A DNA stretch of 18,368 nucleotides, taken from an uncultured Lachnospiraceae bacterium (GTDB lineage: Bacteria > Bacillota_A > Clostridia > Lachnospirales > Lachnospiraceae). Below the pieces are notes generated by a model. That model did no database searches and was not told the DNA's origin. It saw only the letters and a program-made list of their open reading frames with translations. The stretch is taken from contig CAMWWS010000011.1 of NCBI GenBank assembly GCA_947178085.1, positions 1 to 18,368 of the forward strand, written 5' to 3'. Below are positions 8,865 to 15,424 of this stretch, piece after piece (positions within the stretch are counted from its first letter, which is position 1; every line of letters starts with the position of its first letter). Made by a program: the position numbers and the translations under genes.

Positions 8865-9683
8865 ATGAATAATAAAGAGCGTAGAAATGCGAAATTTATT
8901 AGATTAGCCGTAGCGGCAGCTGTATTAATCGGAATTTTTATGATTTTGCCGAATACATCGGCTGCTGTTGCAAATGCGATGGAGCAGATACCCGTCATCG
9001 GGCAGCTTGTTAAGGTTGTAACATTCCGTGATTATGAGTATGAAACAGATAGAAATATGGCGGATATCAAGGTTCCTGAAATAAAGCCGGATATACAGAC
9101 AGAAAACGGACAGGTAGAAGATGGGCAGTTAAATAATAGCGATGTACTGGAAAATCTGGAGCATACAACGGAGGAGATAAATGCGGAAATACAGGAAATT
9201 ACCGATAAGCTGATAGAGGAGTTTGAAGCCAATCTGGAATACGAAGAGGGATATCAGGATGTTATCGTAACCAGTGAGGTACTATCGACAACGGCTGACT
9301 ATTTTACTTTGAAGCTGATTTGTTATCAGGGAGCCGGAAGCGGTTATGAATGGAACTACTATTATACAATCGATTTGAACACCGGAGAACGTCTGAAATT
9401 AAAAGACCTTTTTAAGGAAGGCGCAGACTATATTACGCCAATCAGTGAGAATATAAAAAAACAGATGCAGGAACAGATGGATAAAGACGAGAATGTGTAT
9501 TATTGGCTGAATGATGAAATAGTAGACTGGAATTTTAAGTCTATTACAGACGAAACCTCTTTTTATCTGAATGAAAAGGACAATGTGGTAATCGGATTTA
9601 ATGAAGGGGAAGTGGCGCCAATGTATATGGGAACTGTGGAGTTTGAGATTCCGGCGGACGTATTGAGCGATATCAGAAAGTAA
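8865..9683 (+). CDS. RsiV-like DUF4163/DUF3298 single-pass membrane protein lacking the cytoplasmic sigma-binding region
   Basis: A 272-residue protein with a basic 13-residue N terminus, one hydrophobic segment (about 14-28), an A-x-A signal-peptidase-like site near 36-38, an acidic linker, and an extracellular part (about 95-268) resembling the DUF4163 plus DUF3298 region of RsiV. RsiV is the anti-sigma factor of SigV and binds lysozyme on the cell surface. The ATG at 8865 has a perfect AGGAGG at 8851-8856, while an ATG at 8847 lies upstream of that site. An in-frame stop at 8838 rules out a longer N terminus. Canonical RsiV has roughly 40 cytoplasmic residues that hold the sigma factor, and these are missing here. 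It could therefore be a secreted or anchored sensor or decoy rather than an anti-sigma factor. A possible ECF-like -35 (TGAAAC, 8803-8808) lies upstream, with no convincing -10. A terminator separates it from the sigma gene. Confidence 0.7.
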   Translation: MNNKERRNAKFIRLAVAAAVLIGIFMILPNTSAAVANAMEQIPVIGQLVKVVTFRDYEYETDRNMADIKVPEIKPDIQTENGQVEDGQLNNSDVLENLEHTTEEINAEIQEITDKLIEEFEANLEYEEGYQDVIVTSEVLSTTADYFTLKLICYQGAGSGYEWNYYYTIDLNTGERLKLKDLFKEGADYITPISENIKKQMQEQMDKDENVYYWLNDEIVDWNFKSITDETSFYLNEKDNVVIGFNEGEVAPMYMGTVEFEIPADVLSDIRK

Positions 9684-9727
9684 AAAATAGCGGCGATTTG
9701 GATAGCTTCCATTTCGCCGTTATTTTT
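9684..9727 (+). terminator. Intrinsic terminator after the RsiV-like gene (usable in both directions)
   Basis: A 13-bp stem with one G-U pair (9684-9696 with 9714-9726) starts right after the stop codon. It is A-rich on the left and ends in T residues on the right, so it could terminate transcripts from either strand. It isolates the RsiV-like gene from the sigma operon that follows. Confidence 0.85.
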
Positions 9728-9799
9728 ATATAATTAAAAATAGCCGCACATTTTACCGCTCTTATCCGTTAAACATTATGAAGGGAGATTTTACAGCGT

Positions 9800-10261
9800 A
9801 TGGATATCGCAGAACAATACGACAAAATATATCGCTATTGCTATTTTAGGCTGCGTGATAAGCAACTGGCACAGGATATCACACAGGAAACCTTTCTTCG
9901 CTTTTACAGACAGGATATGACACTTGACAATGATAAAGAACTGCCATATTTATATACGATTGCCAAGAATCTATGTGTGGACGAGTTTCGCAGAAAGTCA
10001 TTTGTCAGTATAGAAGATATTGAAGAAGAAGCAGACTTTGATAAATCGGAAGAATGGATAAATAACCTGGCGGTGAAATCTGCCATGAAAAAACTGCCGC
10101 AGGAGGAGCAGGAACTATTGTTTCTGCGATATGTGAATGAAATTTCTGTCGCTTTGATTTGTAAAACTATAGGAATATCACGATTTAGTGTTTACCGCAG
10201 GTTGTCAAAAGCCCTTAAAAAGTTAAAAGAAGAGTTAAAGAAGGAGGGATTCCCTGAATGA
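9800..10261 (+). CDS. ECF-type RNA polymerase sigma factor (sigma-70 family)
   Basis: A 153-residue protein with the two-domain layout of ECF sigma factors. Region 2 is at about 5-70, including DKQLAQDITQETFLRFY, which fits the core-binding and -10 recognition helices. Region 4 is at about 100-145, including LPQEEQELLFLRY and a helix-turn-helix ending in SVYRRLSKALKKLKEEL. The ATG at 9800 has AAGGGAG with a somewhat long spacer of 12 bases. Its stop overlaps the next start codon (ATGA), so the sigma factor, the membrane protein and the ABC genes form one translation-coupled operon. A weak sigma-A-like promoter (TTTACC at 9752, CATTAT at 9774) may drive it. I infer that it activates its own operon or envelope genes in response to a signal relayed by the neighbouring membrane protein. 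Confidence 0.88.
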   Translation: MDIAEQYDKIYRYCYFRLRDKQLAQDITQETFLRFYRQDMTLDNDKELPYLYTIAKNLCVDEFRRKSFVSIEDIEEEADFDKSEEWINNLAVKSAMKKLPQEEQELLFLRYVNEISVALICKTIGISRFSVYRRLSKALKKLKEELKKEGFPE

Positions 10262-10977
10262 ACCGTCAGTTAAAAAAGAGGATTAAAAATGCGTTTGAAG
10301 CGCCGGAACCTGACCAAAAGGAGAAGGAAAAGTTTTTACGAATGCTTCCGCAACCGCAAATCAGTATGTTGAAATTCATTTTGATACAGGCATCGTATAC
10401 TAGAAAACGGACGTTATTTTTATCCATGCTCTTGTTATTTCCTGCACTGAAAAGCGCTGATAGCATCAGAACAGGTGATTTATGGGTTGCATCGGCTTTT
10501 ATTCCGTTTCTCGGTCTTTTGGCAGTTGCAGAAAGCACGCGTTCAACGACATATGGGATGGGCGAGTTTGAAATGGCTACGCGGTTTTCGTTGAAAAGCA
10601 CAGTGCTTGCAAGAATGAGCGTTTTAGGACTGCTCGATGCTTTCATTTTTTGCTGTTTTATCCCTTTATGCTGTATAAACAGCAGTCTTTCTATTATTCA
10701 GACCGGAGTTTATCTTTTGGTGCCGTATCTGTTGACCGTGAACATCAGCTTGTGGATAAGCCGCCATTTTCACGGAAAAGAAGTTATATATTCCTGCATG
10801 AGCGTGGCGGCAATGGTCAGCGTTGCAAATGTAGCACTATGCATCAGGGCTGAATATGTATATCAGTTTTTTTACTTGAGATGGTGGCTTATTCTGGCTG
10901 TCCTGTTAACAGGTGAAATGATATATGAAACATATCGTACAATAAAGCAAACGGAGGAATTGGCATGGAACTTGTAA
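10258..10977 (+). CDS. Six-helix membrane protein, candidate anti-sigma factor or sensor of the ECF/ABC operon
   Basis: A 239-residue protein with a charged N-terminal region of about 45 residues (predicted cytoplasmic, rich in Lys and Glu), followed by about six hydrophobic helices (roughly 50-64, 73-90, 120-140, 146-165, 177-195 and 205-222). Between helices 2 and 3 is a segment with charged residues buried in an otherwise apolar protein (ESTRSTTYGMGEFEMATRF). Its start overlaps the sigma stop by 4 bases with AAGGAGGG just upstream, and its end overlaps the ATPase start by 13 bases. I do not recognise a named family. A short cytoplasmic N terminus next to an ECF sigma gene suggests an anti-sigma factor. 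The alternative is an accessory permease subunit of the ABC transporter downstream. Confidence 0.6.
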   Translation: MNRQLKKRIKNAFEAPEPDQKEKEKFLRMLPQPQISMLKFILIQASYTRKRTLFLSMLLLFPALKSADSIRTGDLWVASAFIPFLGLLAVAESTRSTTYGMGEFEMATRFSLKSTVLARMSVLGLLDAFIFCCFIPLCCINSSLSIIQTGVYLLVPYLLTVNISLWISRHFHGKEVIYSCMSVAAMVSVANVALCIRAEYVYQFFYLRWWLILAVLLTGEMIYETYRTIKQTEELAWNL

Positions 10978-11669
10978 TTGACAGAGTGACGAAACAGTAT
11001 AAAAACAAAATTGCGGTTGATCGTATTTCCGTAAATCTCCAAAAAGGGGTGTATGGCTTGCTGGGTGAAAACGGTGCAGGCAAGACAACGCTTATGAGAA
11101 TGATTTGCGGTATATTGAAACCGACGAGCGGTACAATTTCATTTGACGGAATTGATGTAAAAGAAGAAAGCTATCGTTCCATTCTTGGTTATCTGCCGCA
11201 GGATTTCGGATACTATCCGGAGTTTACAGGGCAGGATTTCCTTCTGTATATGTCGGCACTGAAAGGGATTGAAAAGCCGCAAGCAAAGAAAAGGGCAGCG
11301 GAGCTTTTGCAGCTTACATCTTTACAAGATGTTGCTAAAAAGAAAATCAAAACATATTCCGGCGGTATGAAACAGAGATTAGGAATCGCACAGGCATTAC
11401 TAAGTCAGCCCAAACTCCTTGTGTTGGATGAACCGACAGCCGGGCTGGACCCAAAAGAGAGGGTGAGGTTCCGGAATCTGATAGAGGACTTGGGAAAGGA
11501 AAGCATAGTGCTTTTATCAACGCATATTGTGTCGGATGTTGAACATATCGCGGACACAGTTATGATAATGAAAGCCGGACAGCTTATTTATCAGGATAAG
11601 TGGGATGACAGCCAAGATAATTTGGAAGATTTTTATTTGCAGCATATTGGTGATGAAGGTAAGTGTTGA
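10965..11669 (+). CDS. ABC transporter ATP-binding protein
   Basis: A 234-residue nucleotide-binding subunit with every functional motif: Walker A GENGAGKTT (34-42), Q-loop Gln79, signature YSGGMKQR (131-138), Walker B LLVLDEP (151-157), D-loop residues ending at Asp162, and switch His187. It is of the single-domain type that works as a homodimer with ABC-2 permeases in drug, bacitracin or lantibiotic export, or in Na+ efflux. The start has GGAGG at 10953-10957 and overlaps the upstream membrane protein gene by 13 bases, so translation is coupled. The permease follows after 21 bp. The substrate cannot be deduced, but the ECF sigma context favours defence against envelope-active compounds. Confidence 0.93.
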   Translation: MELVIDRVTKQYKNKIAVDRISVNLQKGVYGLLGENGAGKTTLMRMICGILKPTSGTISFDGIDVKEESYRSILGYLPQDFGYYPEFTGQDFLLYMSALKGIEKPQAKKRAAELLQLTSLQDVAKKKIKTYSGGMKQRLGIAQALLSQPKLLVLDEPTAGLDPKERVRFRNLIEDLGKESIVLLSTHIVSDVEHIADTVMIMKAGQLIYQDKWDDSQDNLEDFYLQHIGDEGKC

Positions 11670-11690
11670 GAAAGGAGCAAGGATATTGGC

Positions 11691-12905
11691 ATGAATAATT
11701 TTGGAGTTATGTACCATTATGAGTGTAAAAAGCTTTTTAACAAGAAAATAGTCTGGATTTCTTTTGCTATTTGTGTAGCAGTTATCATATTTTCGCAGGT
11801 TTTACAAATGGTTGGAGGCTATTACGTGGACGGAAAATTTATAGACACAAACTATAATCTGTACAAAGATAATAAGCGTTATGATGAAGCTTTGAGCGGC
11901 AGGGAAATAAATCAAAGCCTTATAGAGGAAACAATAGACGGATATAGAAAAATTCCCGATACGCCGGACAGGCACTATATCTCATCGGATGAATACTGGA
12001 AATACGCACGTCCATATAGTTCGATATTTAATTTTATACGCGGAACAACGGATATGACAACATCGGAAATCATATACTCGTGGCAGCCAAGTGAAACAGA
12101 TTTGTATGCCAAAAGACAAATATGGCTGGAATCTTCGTGGGAGGATTTACGGCTGTCAGAGGGAGAAAAGGATTTTTGGAGAAAGCGGGAAGCGCAGATA
12201 AAAGCACCGTATATTTTTCAGGCAAATGAAGGATATAGCAGGATTCTCTCAAGTTTTCAAACAGTTGGCTTTTTTGAGCTGATGTTTATCGCAATATGCC
12301 TTTCGGGGATATTCTCAGACGAACATACAAGAAAAACAGACCAGCTTATTCTAAGCAGCTCTTTGGGAAAAACAAAGCTTTATCTGGCTAAGATAACTGC
12401 AGGAATCAGCTTTGCTGCAGTAAGTACAATACTGGTCGCTGTAATTACATCTGTTATTATATTGTGTATATATGGAACAGAGGGTTACAATGCGATTTTT
12501 CAGCTGATATATCGTGAAAATTCAGACCCAATTACCTGTGGGCAGGCGGTAATAATTGCTTATATTAATATGGTGATTACCGTGGTTATTGTAAGTATAT
12601 TTGTTATGGTTTTGTCGGAAATGCTGCATAGTAATATAGCCGCTCTGGCGGTATCAACCGTACTGTTGATTCTGCCTATGTTTTTTTCGATTCCGGCACA
12701 ATATCGGGTGTTATCTCAGATATGGGATTGGTATCCGTGGGGGTATCTTGCACCGTGGAATGTGTTCGGGAATTATACAATCTCCATATTTGGCCAATAT
12801 CTGACCCCGTGGCAGGCAGTGCCGATGATTTATATAGTGTTATGCGTGATAATTGCTGCTATTGGGAAGCCGATATATGAACGTTTTCAGGTTTCGGGCA
12901 GATAA
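11691..12905 (+). CDS. ABC-2 type transporter permease
   Basis: A 404-residue membrane protein. The topology is one helix near 20-42, a large extracytoplasmic region of about 150 residues rich in Tyr, Asp and Trp, and then about five helices (from about 193 to 395). This is the pattern of ABC-2 permeases with a long first external loop. The cytoplasmic segment SDEHTRKTDQLILSSSLGKTKLYLAKI contains the E/D-x-x-x-x-T-x-x-L-L-S coupling motif that contacts the ATPase. I chose the ATG at 11691 because AAGGA (11679-11683) precedes it by seven bases. It is the last gene of the sigma operon and is followed by a terminator. The partner is the ATPase upstream, and the transported substrate is unknown. 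Confidence 0.85.
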   Translation: MNNFGVMYHYECKKLFNKKIVWISFAICVAVIIFSQVLQMVGGYYVDGKFIDTNYNLYKDNKRYDEALSGREINQSLIEETIDGYRKIPDTPDRHYISSDEYWKYARPYSSIFNFIRGTTDMTTSEIIYSWQPSETDLYAKRQIWLESSWEDLRLSEGEKDFWRKREAQIKAPYIFQANEGYSRILSSFQTVGFFELMFIAICLSGIFSDEHTRKTDQLILSSSLGKTKLYLAKITAGISFAAVSTILVAVITSVIILCIYGTEGYNAIFQLIYRENSDPITCGQAVIIAYINMVITVVIVSIFVMVLSEMLHSNIAALAVSTVLLILPMFFSIPAQYRVLSQIWDWYPWGYLAPWNVFGNYTISIFGQYLTPWQAVPMIYIVLCVIIAAIGKPIYERFQVSGR

Positions 12906-12909
12906 CAGG

Positions 12910-12938
12910 AAGCGGCAGTATAAATAACTGCCGCTTTT
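12910..12938 (+). terminator. Intrinsic terminator of the sigma/ABC operon
   Basis: A perfect 10-bp stem, AAGCGGCAGT (12910-12919) with ACTGCCGCTT (12927-12936), has a 7-nt loop and ends in TTTT. It lies between converging genes, five bases after the permease stop and about 30 bases from the asnA stop on the other strand. No comparable T-run exists in the asnA direction, so it mainly serves the plus strand. Confidence 0.85.
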
Positions 12939-12966
12939 GAAAAATTAAATCTGGATTTATTGTGTA

Positions 12967-13977
12967 TCACAGAAGCTGTATTCCATGTTCCAGAGCTTCC
13001 TTAGTCACGTTTTCGGGCCAAAGGGAGGACTGTACTTCTCCGATATGCGCCTTGCGCAGGAAGAACATACATATACGCGACTGGCCGATACCGCCGCCGA
13101 TTGTCAGCGGAAGTTCGTCATCCAGAATCGCTTTCTGGAAAGGCAGTTCGGCTCTTTCGGGGCAACCTGCTTTATCAAGCTGACTGAGCAGTGAAGACTT
13201 ATCTACACGAATTCCCATAGAAGAAAGTTCCAATGCAATATCAAGAACCGGATAGTATACGACAATATCCGCATTTAAAGCCCAATCGTCATAATCAGGT
13301 GCACGTCCGTCATGCTTTTCACCGGAGTTAAGTAAATCTCCAATCTGCATAAGACATACGGCGCCTTTTTCCTTTGTGATCAGATATTCCCTTTCTTTCG
13401 GAGTTGTGCCTGGGTACATATCCTCAAGTTCCTGTGTGGTGATAAAGAAAATATCATGCGGCAGGATTTCTTCTATGTAATCATATTGTATCGCCATGTA
13501 TTTTTCGGTTTTGCGCAGGACTTTATAGACTGTGCGTACTGTATCTCTGAGAAAGTCTAGAGTACGTTCTTCCTTGGAAATTATTTTTTCCCAATCCCAC
13601 TGGTCTACATAGATGGAATGGATATTATCGGTCTGTTCGTCACGACGGATTGCGCTCATATCCGTATACAGACCTTCGCCATATGAAAATCCGTACTTTT
13701 GCAGCGCATAGCGTTTCCATTTAGCCAGAGAGTGTACGATTTCTGCCGGGGCGTCGTTCTGCTCCTTGATTCCGAATACAACAGGGCGCTCTACACCGTT
13801 CAGGTTATCGTTCAATCCGGAATCAGGGTCAACGAATAAAGGAGCGGAAACACGCAGCAGATGAAGACGTTCCGACAGCAGCTTCTGAAAGATGTCTTTG
13901 ACAGTTTTAATTCCAATCTGCGTATCATAGAGATTTAGGGCAGAGTGGTAATCTTTGGGGATAATTAAGTTGTTCAT
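12967..13977 (-). CDS. asnA: Aspartate-ammonia ligase (ammonia-dependent asparagine synthetase)
   Basis: A 336-residue cytoplasmic enzyme that makes asparagine from aspartate, ammonia and ATP, releasing AMP and PPi. The length matches AsnA (about 330). It has the class II aminoacyl-tRNA synthetase-like fold. Family segments seen are LLRVSAPLFVD with SGLNDNLNGVERPV near the N terminus (about 40-67), SIYVDQWDWE (about 121-130), and the C-terminal ATP-binding GGGIGQSRICMFFL. The ATG at 13977 (minus strand) follows AGGAGG with a five-base spacer. No T-box leader, which often controls amino acid genes in Firmicutes, is visible upstream. Instead the upstream region holds a long palindromic element (14049-14276). 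The identification is secure. Confidence 0.97.
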   Translation of the reverse strand: MNNLIIPKDYHSALNLYDTQIGIKTVKDIFQKLLSERLHLLRVSAPLFVDPDSGLNDNLNGVERPVVFGIKEQNDAPAEIVHSLAKWKRYALQKYGFSYGEGLYTDMSAIRRDEQTDNIHSIYVDQWDWEKIISKEERTLDFLRDTVRTVYKVLRKTEKYMAIQYDYIEEILPHDIFFITTQELEDMYPGTTPKEREYLITKEKGAVCLMQIGDLLNSGEKHDGRAPDYDDWALNADIVVYYPVLDIALELSSMGIRVDKSSLLSQLDKAGCPERAELPFQKAILDDELPLTIGGGIGQSRICMFFLRKAHIGEVQSSLWPENVTKEALEHGIQLL

Positions 13978-14137
13978 ATAAACCTCCTGTTTTAAATTTT
14001 AAGCTATATTTGTATATGAGTGTAAAATGGTGCTTCCATAGGTTGAGGGGCAGATTGCACAAAAAGTTCCCTTGCGCCTGGCTCTGGAATATGGATTTTC
14101 TAAATATTCCGGCGACATTATGAATACGGACGCAACC

Positions 14138-14170
14138 GCCCGCAATTCGCCGTCCAGGCTCAGTGCGGGC
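14138..14170. repeat. Inner hairpin GCCCGCA/TGCGGGC inside the palindromic element
   Basis: GCCCGCA at 14138-14144 pairs with TGCGGGC at 14164-14170, and TTTT follows on the plus strand. A competing pairing of GGACG (14128-14132) with CGTCC (14151-14155) overlaps it. Both belong to the centre of the long palindrome. Confidence 0.6.
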
Positions 14171-14172
14171 TT

Positions 14173-14194
14173 TTCGGGACATCCATGTCCCGAA
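14173..14194. repeat. Perfect 10-bp inverted repeat at the centre of the palindromic element
   Basis: TTCGGGACAT (14173-14182) and ATGTCCCGAA (14185-14194) are exact reverse complements separated by only two bases. This near-continuous palindrome could form a tight hairpin or a protein-binding site. Confidence 0.75.
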
Positions 14195-14295
14195 ATTGCT
14201 GGGTATTGAGTTGGAATATTAAGAAAATCTCATATTCCTCCGCAAGGCACTTCGCGAACATTTTGTGCAATCTGCCTATCAAAGTTATGTATGTA

Positions 14296-15066
14296 TTACC
14301 TCCGCTCTATATACCAGCTATATGCGTCAAAAATTAAATTCTGATTTAACCCACGGAATATCGGTTCCAGAGTTTCTTTCATCCAGTTTTGTATTTCCGC
14401 CACTGTTTTCCGTCCGCTCTGAATCTGAGAATTTACATTTGATTGAATCATCATAAAGCGAATGAATGAATCCATATCAAATTGATGATACAATTGATAT
14501 AACACCTGTTGTTTTATAACAAAACCTTCCGGAAGGTCTTCCTGATGCCAAACTTCTTCGTTTCGGGGCGGTTTCGGGAAATTGGGAAGATAAAGCTTTT
14601 GATACCATTCTGTGTAGGCGTCATTATCAACCATCTTATCCGATATCCAGAAATCATATATTACAAGAAGACTGTTGGCTGCCATGACGTGGTTCATGTT
14701 TTCCAAAAATTTGTCTTTATCCACCCAGTTGATTACACCTGCGGCGGTGACAATGTCATATGGCGTTTCAGGCAGCGGTGTTTCTTCTGCTTTTGCTGTA
14801 TAAAAAGTAAATTCAGAGGTATCATATTCCGCTTTGCATGCCTTAATCATTTCATAAGATATATCCGTACCCGTGACTTTATAACAGATAAGCTTCAAAG
14901 CTTTGGTTGATAAACCTGCTCCACAACCCACATCCAGTCCGTTATGAAAAGGTGTGTCAATAGCGCAGTCGGATTTTAGTCGCTCCATGACTAATCTATG
15001 AAGCCAAGGCCTGTCTTTTGCATATCCTTTTGCAATTCTTTTATCATCAAATGATTTATTATTCAT
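14296..15066 (-). CDS. Class I SAM-dependent methyltransferase
   Basis: A 256-residue protein with the Rossmann methyltransferase fold of the Methyltransf_11 type. Motif I is GLDVGCGAG (43-51), the ribose-binding acidic residue is Asp68 in TGTDIS, and the later motifs AKAEETPLPE (91-100) and YDIVTAAGVINWVD (103-116) fit the SAM adenine and core strands. The C-terminal 100 residues are a helical, aromatic-rich cap that probably sets substrate choice. The start ATG is at 15066 on the minus strand; its ribosome binding site (AAGGA) is rather distant. A minus-strand promoter lies at 15124-15151. No terminator follows before the palindromic element, so transcripts may run through it towards asnA. 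The substrate is unknown. Confidence 0.88.
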   Translation of the reverse strand: MNNKSFDDKRIAKGYAKDRPWLHRLVMERLKSDCAIDTPFHNGLDVGCGAGLSTKALKLICYKVTGTDISYEMIKACKAEYDTSEFTFYTAKAEETPLPETPYDIVTAAGVINWVDKDKFLENMNHVMAANSLLVIYDFWISDKMVDNDAYTEWYQKLYLPNFPKPPRNEEVWHQEDLPEGFVIKQQVLYQLYHQFDMDSFIRFMMIQSNVNSQIQSGRKTVAEIQNWMKETLEPIFRGLNQNLIFDAYSWYIERR

Positions 15067-15123
15067 TATGGCGGTTTTTTCCTTATTTATTTATTTTTGA
15101 AATTCTCTGATATAAGCAATTGT

Positions 15124-15151
15124 ATCATAAGTGCTTAGTGTATTTCCACAA
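15124..15151 (-). promoter_or_regulatory. Sigma-A-like promoter for the methyltransferase gene
   Basis: On the minus strand, TTGTGG (15151-15146) and TATGAT (15129-15124) are 16 bases apart. Transcription would start near 15117, about 50 bases before the methyltransferase ATG. It diverges from the plus-strand promoter whose -35 lies at 15163, so one regulator could control both. Confidence 0.5.
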
Positions 15152-15162
15152 CAGATTTTCTC

Positions 15163-15189
15163 TTGACAAAAATAATTCCAAATTATAAT
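15163..15189 (+). promoter_or_regulatory. Sigma-A-like promoter P1 upstream of a small terminator RNA
   Basis: A consensus TTGACA (15163-15168) and a consensus TATAAT (15184-15189) are separated by 15 bases, shorter than the ideal 17. Both hexamers are perfect. The predicted start near 15196 is immediately before the hairpin RNA at 15200-15260. Confidence 0.6.
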
Positions 15190-15195
15190 CTTTTA

Positions 15196-15262
15196 TCATA
15201 AGAAGCGGTTTTGTACCATTTGTCTACTTTGTAGTCTTGAGTGGGTTACTCGCTTCTTTTAA
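15196..15262 (+). ncRNA. Candidate small structured RNA or leader ending in an intrinsic terminator
   Basis: The outer stem AAGAAGCG (15200-15207) pairs with CGCTTCTT (15251-15258) and runs into TTTT. Inside are GTACCATT (15213-15220) pairing with AGTGG and TAC (15240-15249) around a 2-nt bulge, and an apical CTAC-TTT-GTAG hairpin. No plus-strand gene lies upstream for more than 2 kb, so this terminator does not serve an upstream gene. It follows promoter P1 directly. It would give an RNA of about 65 nt, or act as an attenuator for the DUF2798 gene. It matches no riboswitch class that I can recall. Confidence 0.5.
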
Positions 15263-15283
15263 ATCTTTTAAATAAAATTTTTA

Positions 15284-15312
15284 TTGACTTTTTCAATTTT
15301 AATAAATATAAT
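15284..15312 (+). promoter_or_regulatory. Sigma-A promoter P2 of the DUF2798 gene
   Basis: TTGACT (15284-15289) and TATAAT (15307-15312) are spaced by exactly 17 bases in very AT-rich DNA. The predicted start is near 15319, giving a leader of about 128 nt that contains a second terminator-like hairpin. Confidence 0.75.
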
Positions 15313-15351
15313 TTAAAGCGTTAAAAAAATAGAAAAAGGTAAAAACGACAC

Positions 15352-15424
15352 AAGTAGTGCTTTGCACGTAAATCTGATTACGGTACATTTTCCGGTTTAC
15401 TACAAAGGTACTGCTTATTTTTTT
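15352..15424 (+). terminator. Terminator-like attenuator in the leader of the DUF2798 gene
   Basis: AAGTAGTGCTTT (15352-15363) pairs with AAAGGTACTGCTT (15404-15416), with one bulge and two G-U pairs, and seven T residues follow (15418-15424). The loop holds a CGTAA/TTACG hairpin (15367-15382). A short GTGC-TTT-GCAC hairpin (15357-15367) would compete with the left arm. The T-run ends only seven bases before the ribosome binding site, so this hairpin decides whether the gene is read. Confidence 0.6.

Larger units (their letters stand above)
14049..14276. mobile_element. MITE-like long-palindrome repeat element with terminal inverted repeats
   Basis: The ends are 21-bp inverted repeats that match at 20 of 21 positions, starting GGCAGATTGCACAAAA on each strand (14049-14069 and 14256-14276). 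With two mismatches the match extends outward to 14043 and 14282. Inside, the arms stay colinear: CCTTGCG (14070-14076) with CGCAAGG (14241-14247), then about 25 bases (14086-14110) with 14213-14238, one gap and one mismatch. Each of these arms also starts GGAATAT and ends ATATTCC. The centre holds further palindromes (14138-14170 and 14173-14194). No transposase is encoded and no clear target-site duplication is visible. It fills the 318-bp gap between the methyltransferase gene and asnA. A dispersed non-autonomous element is the best explanation; a large structured RNA is the alternative. Confidence 0.7.

Noticed and set aside
13925..14182. Minus-strand open frame of 85 codons overlapping the asnA start and the palindromic element
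   Set aside because: It overlaps the start of asnA and reads through the inverted-repeat arm. Its Arg/Gly-rich product is the kind of spurious translation a repeat gives.
14265..14456. Plus-strand open frame of 63 codons opposite the methyltransferase end
   Set aside because: Antisense to a confident gene and starting in the terminal repeat, with no ribosome binding site.
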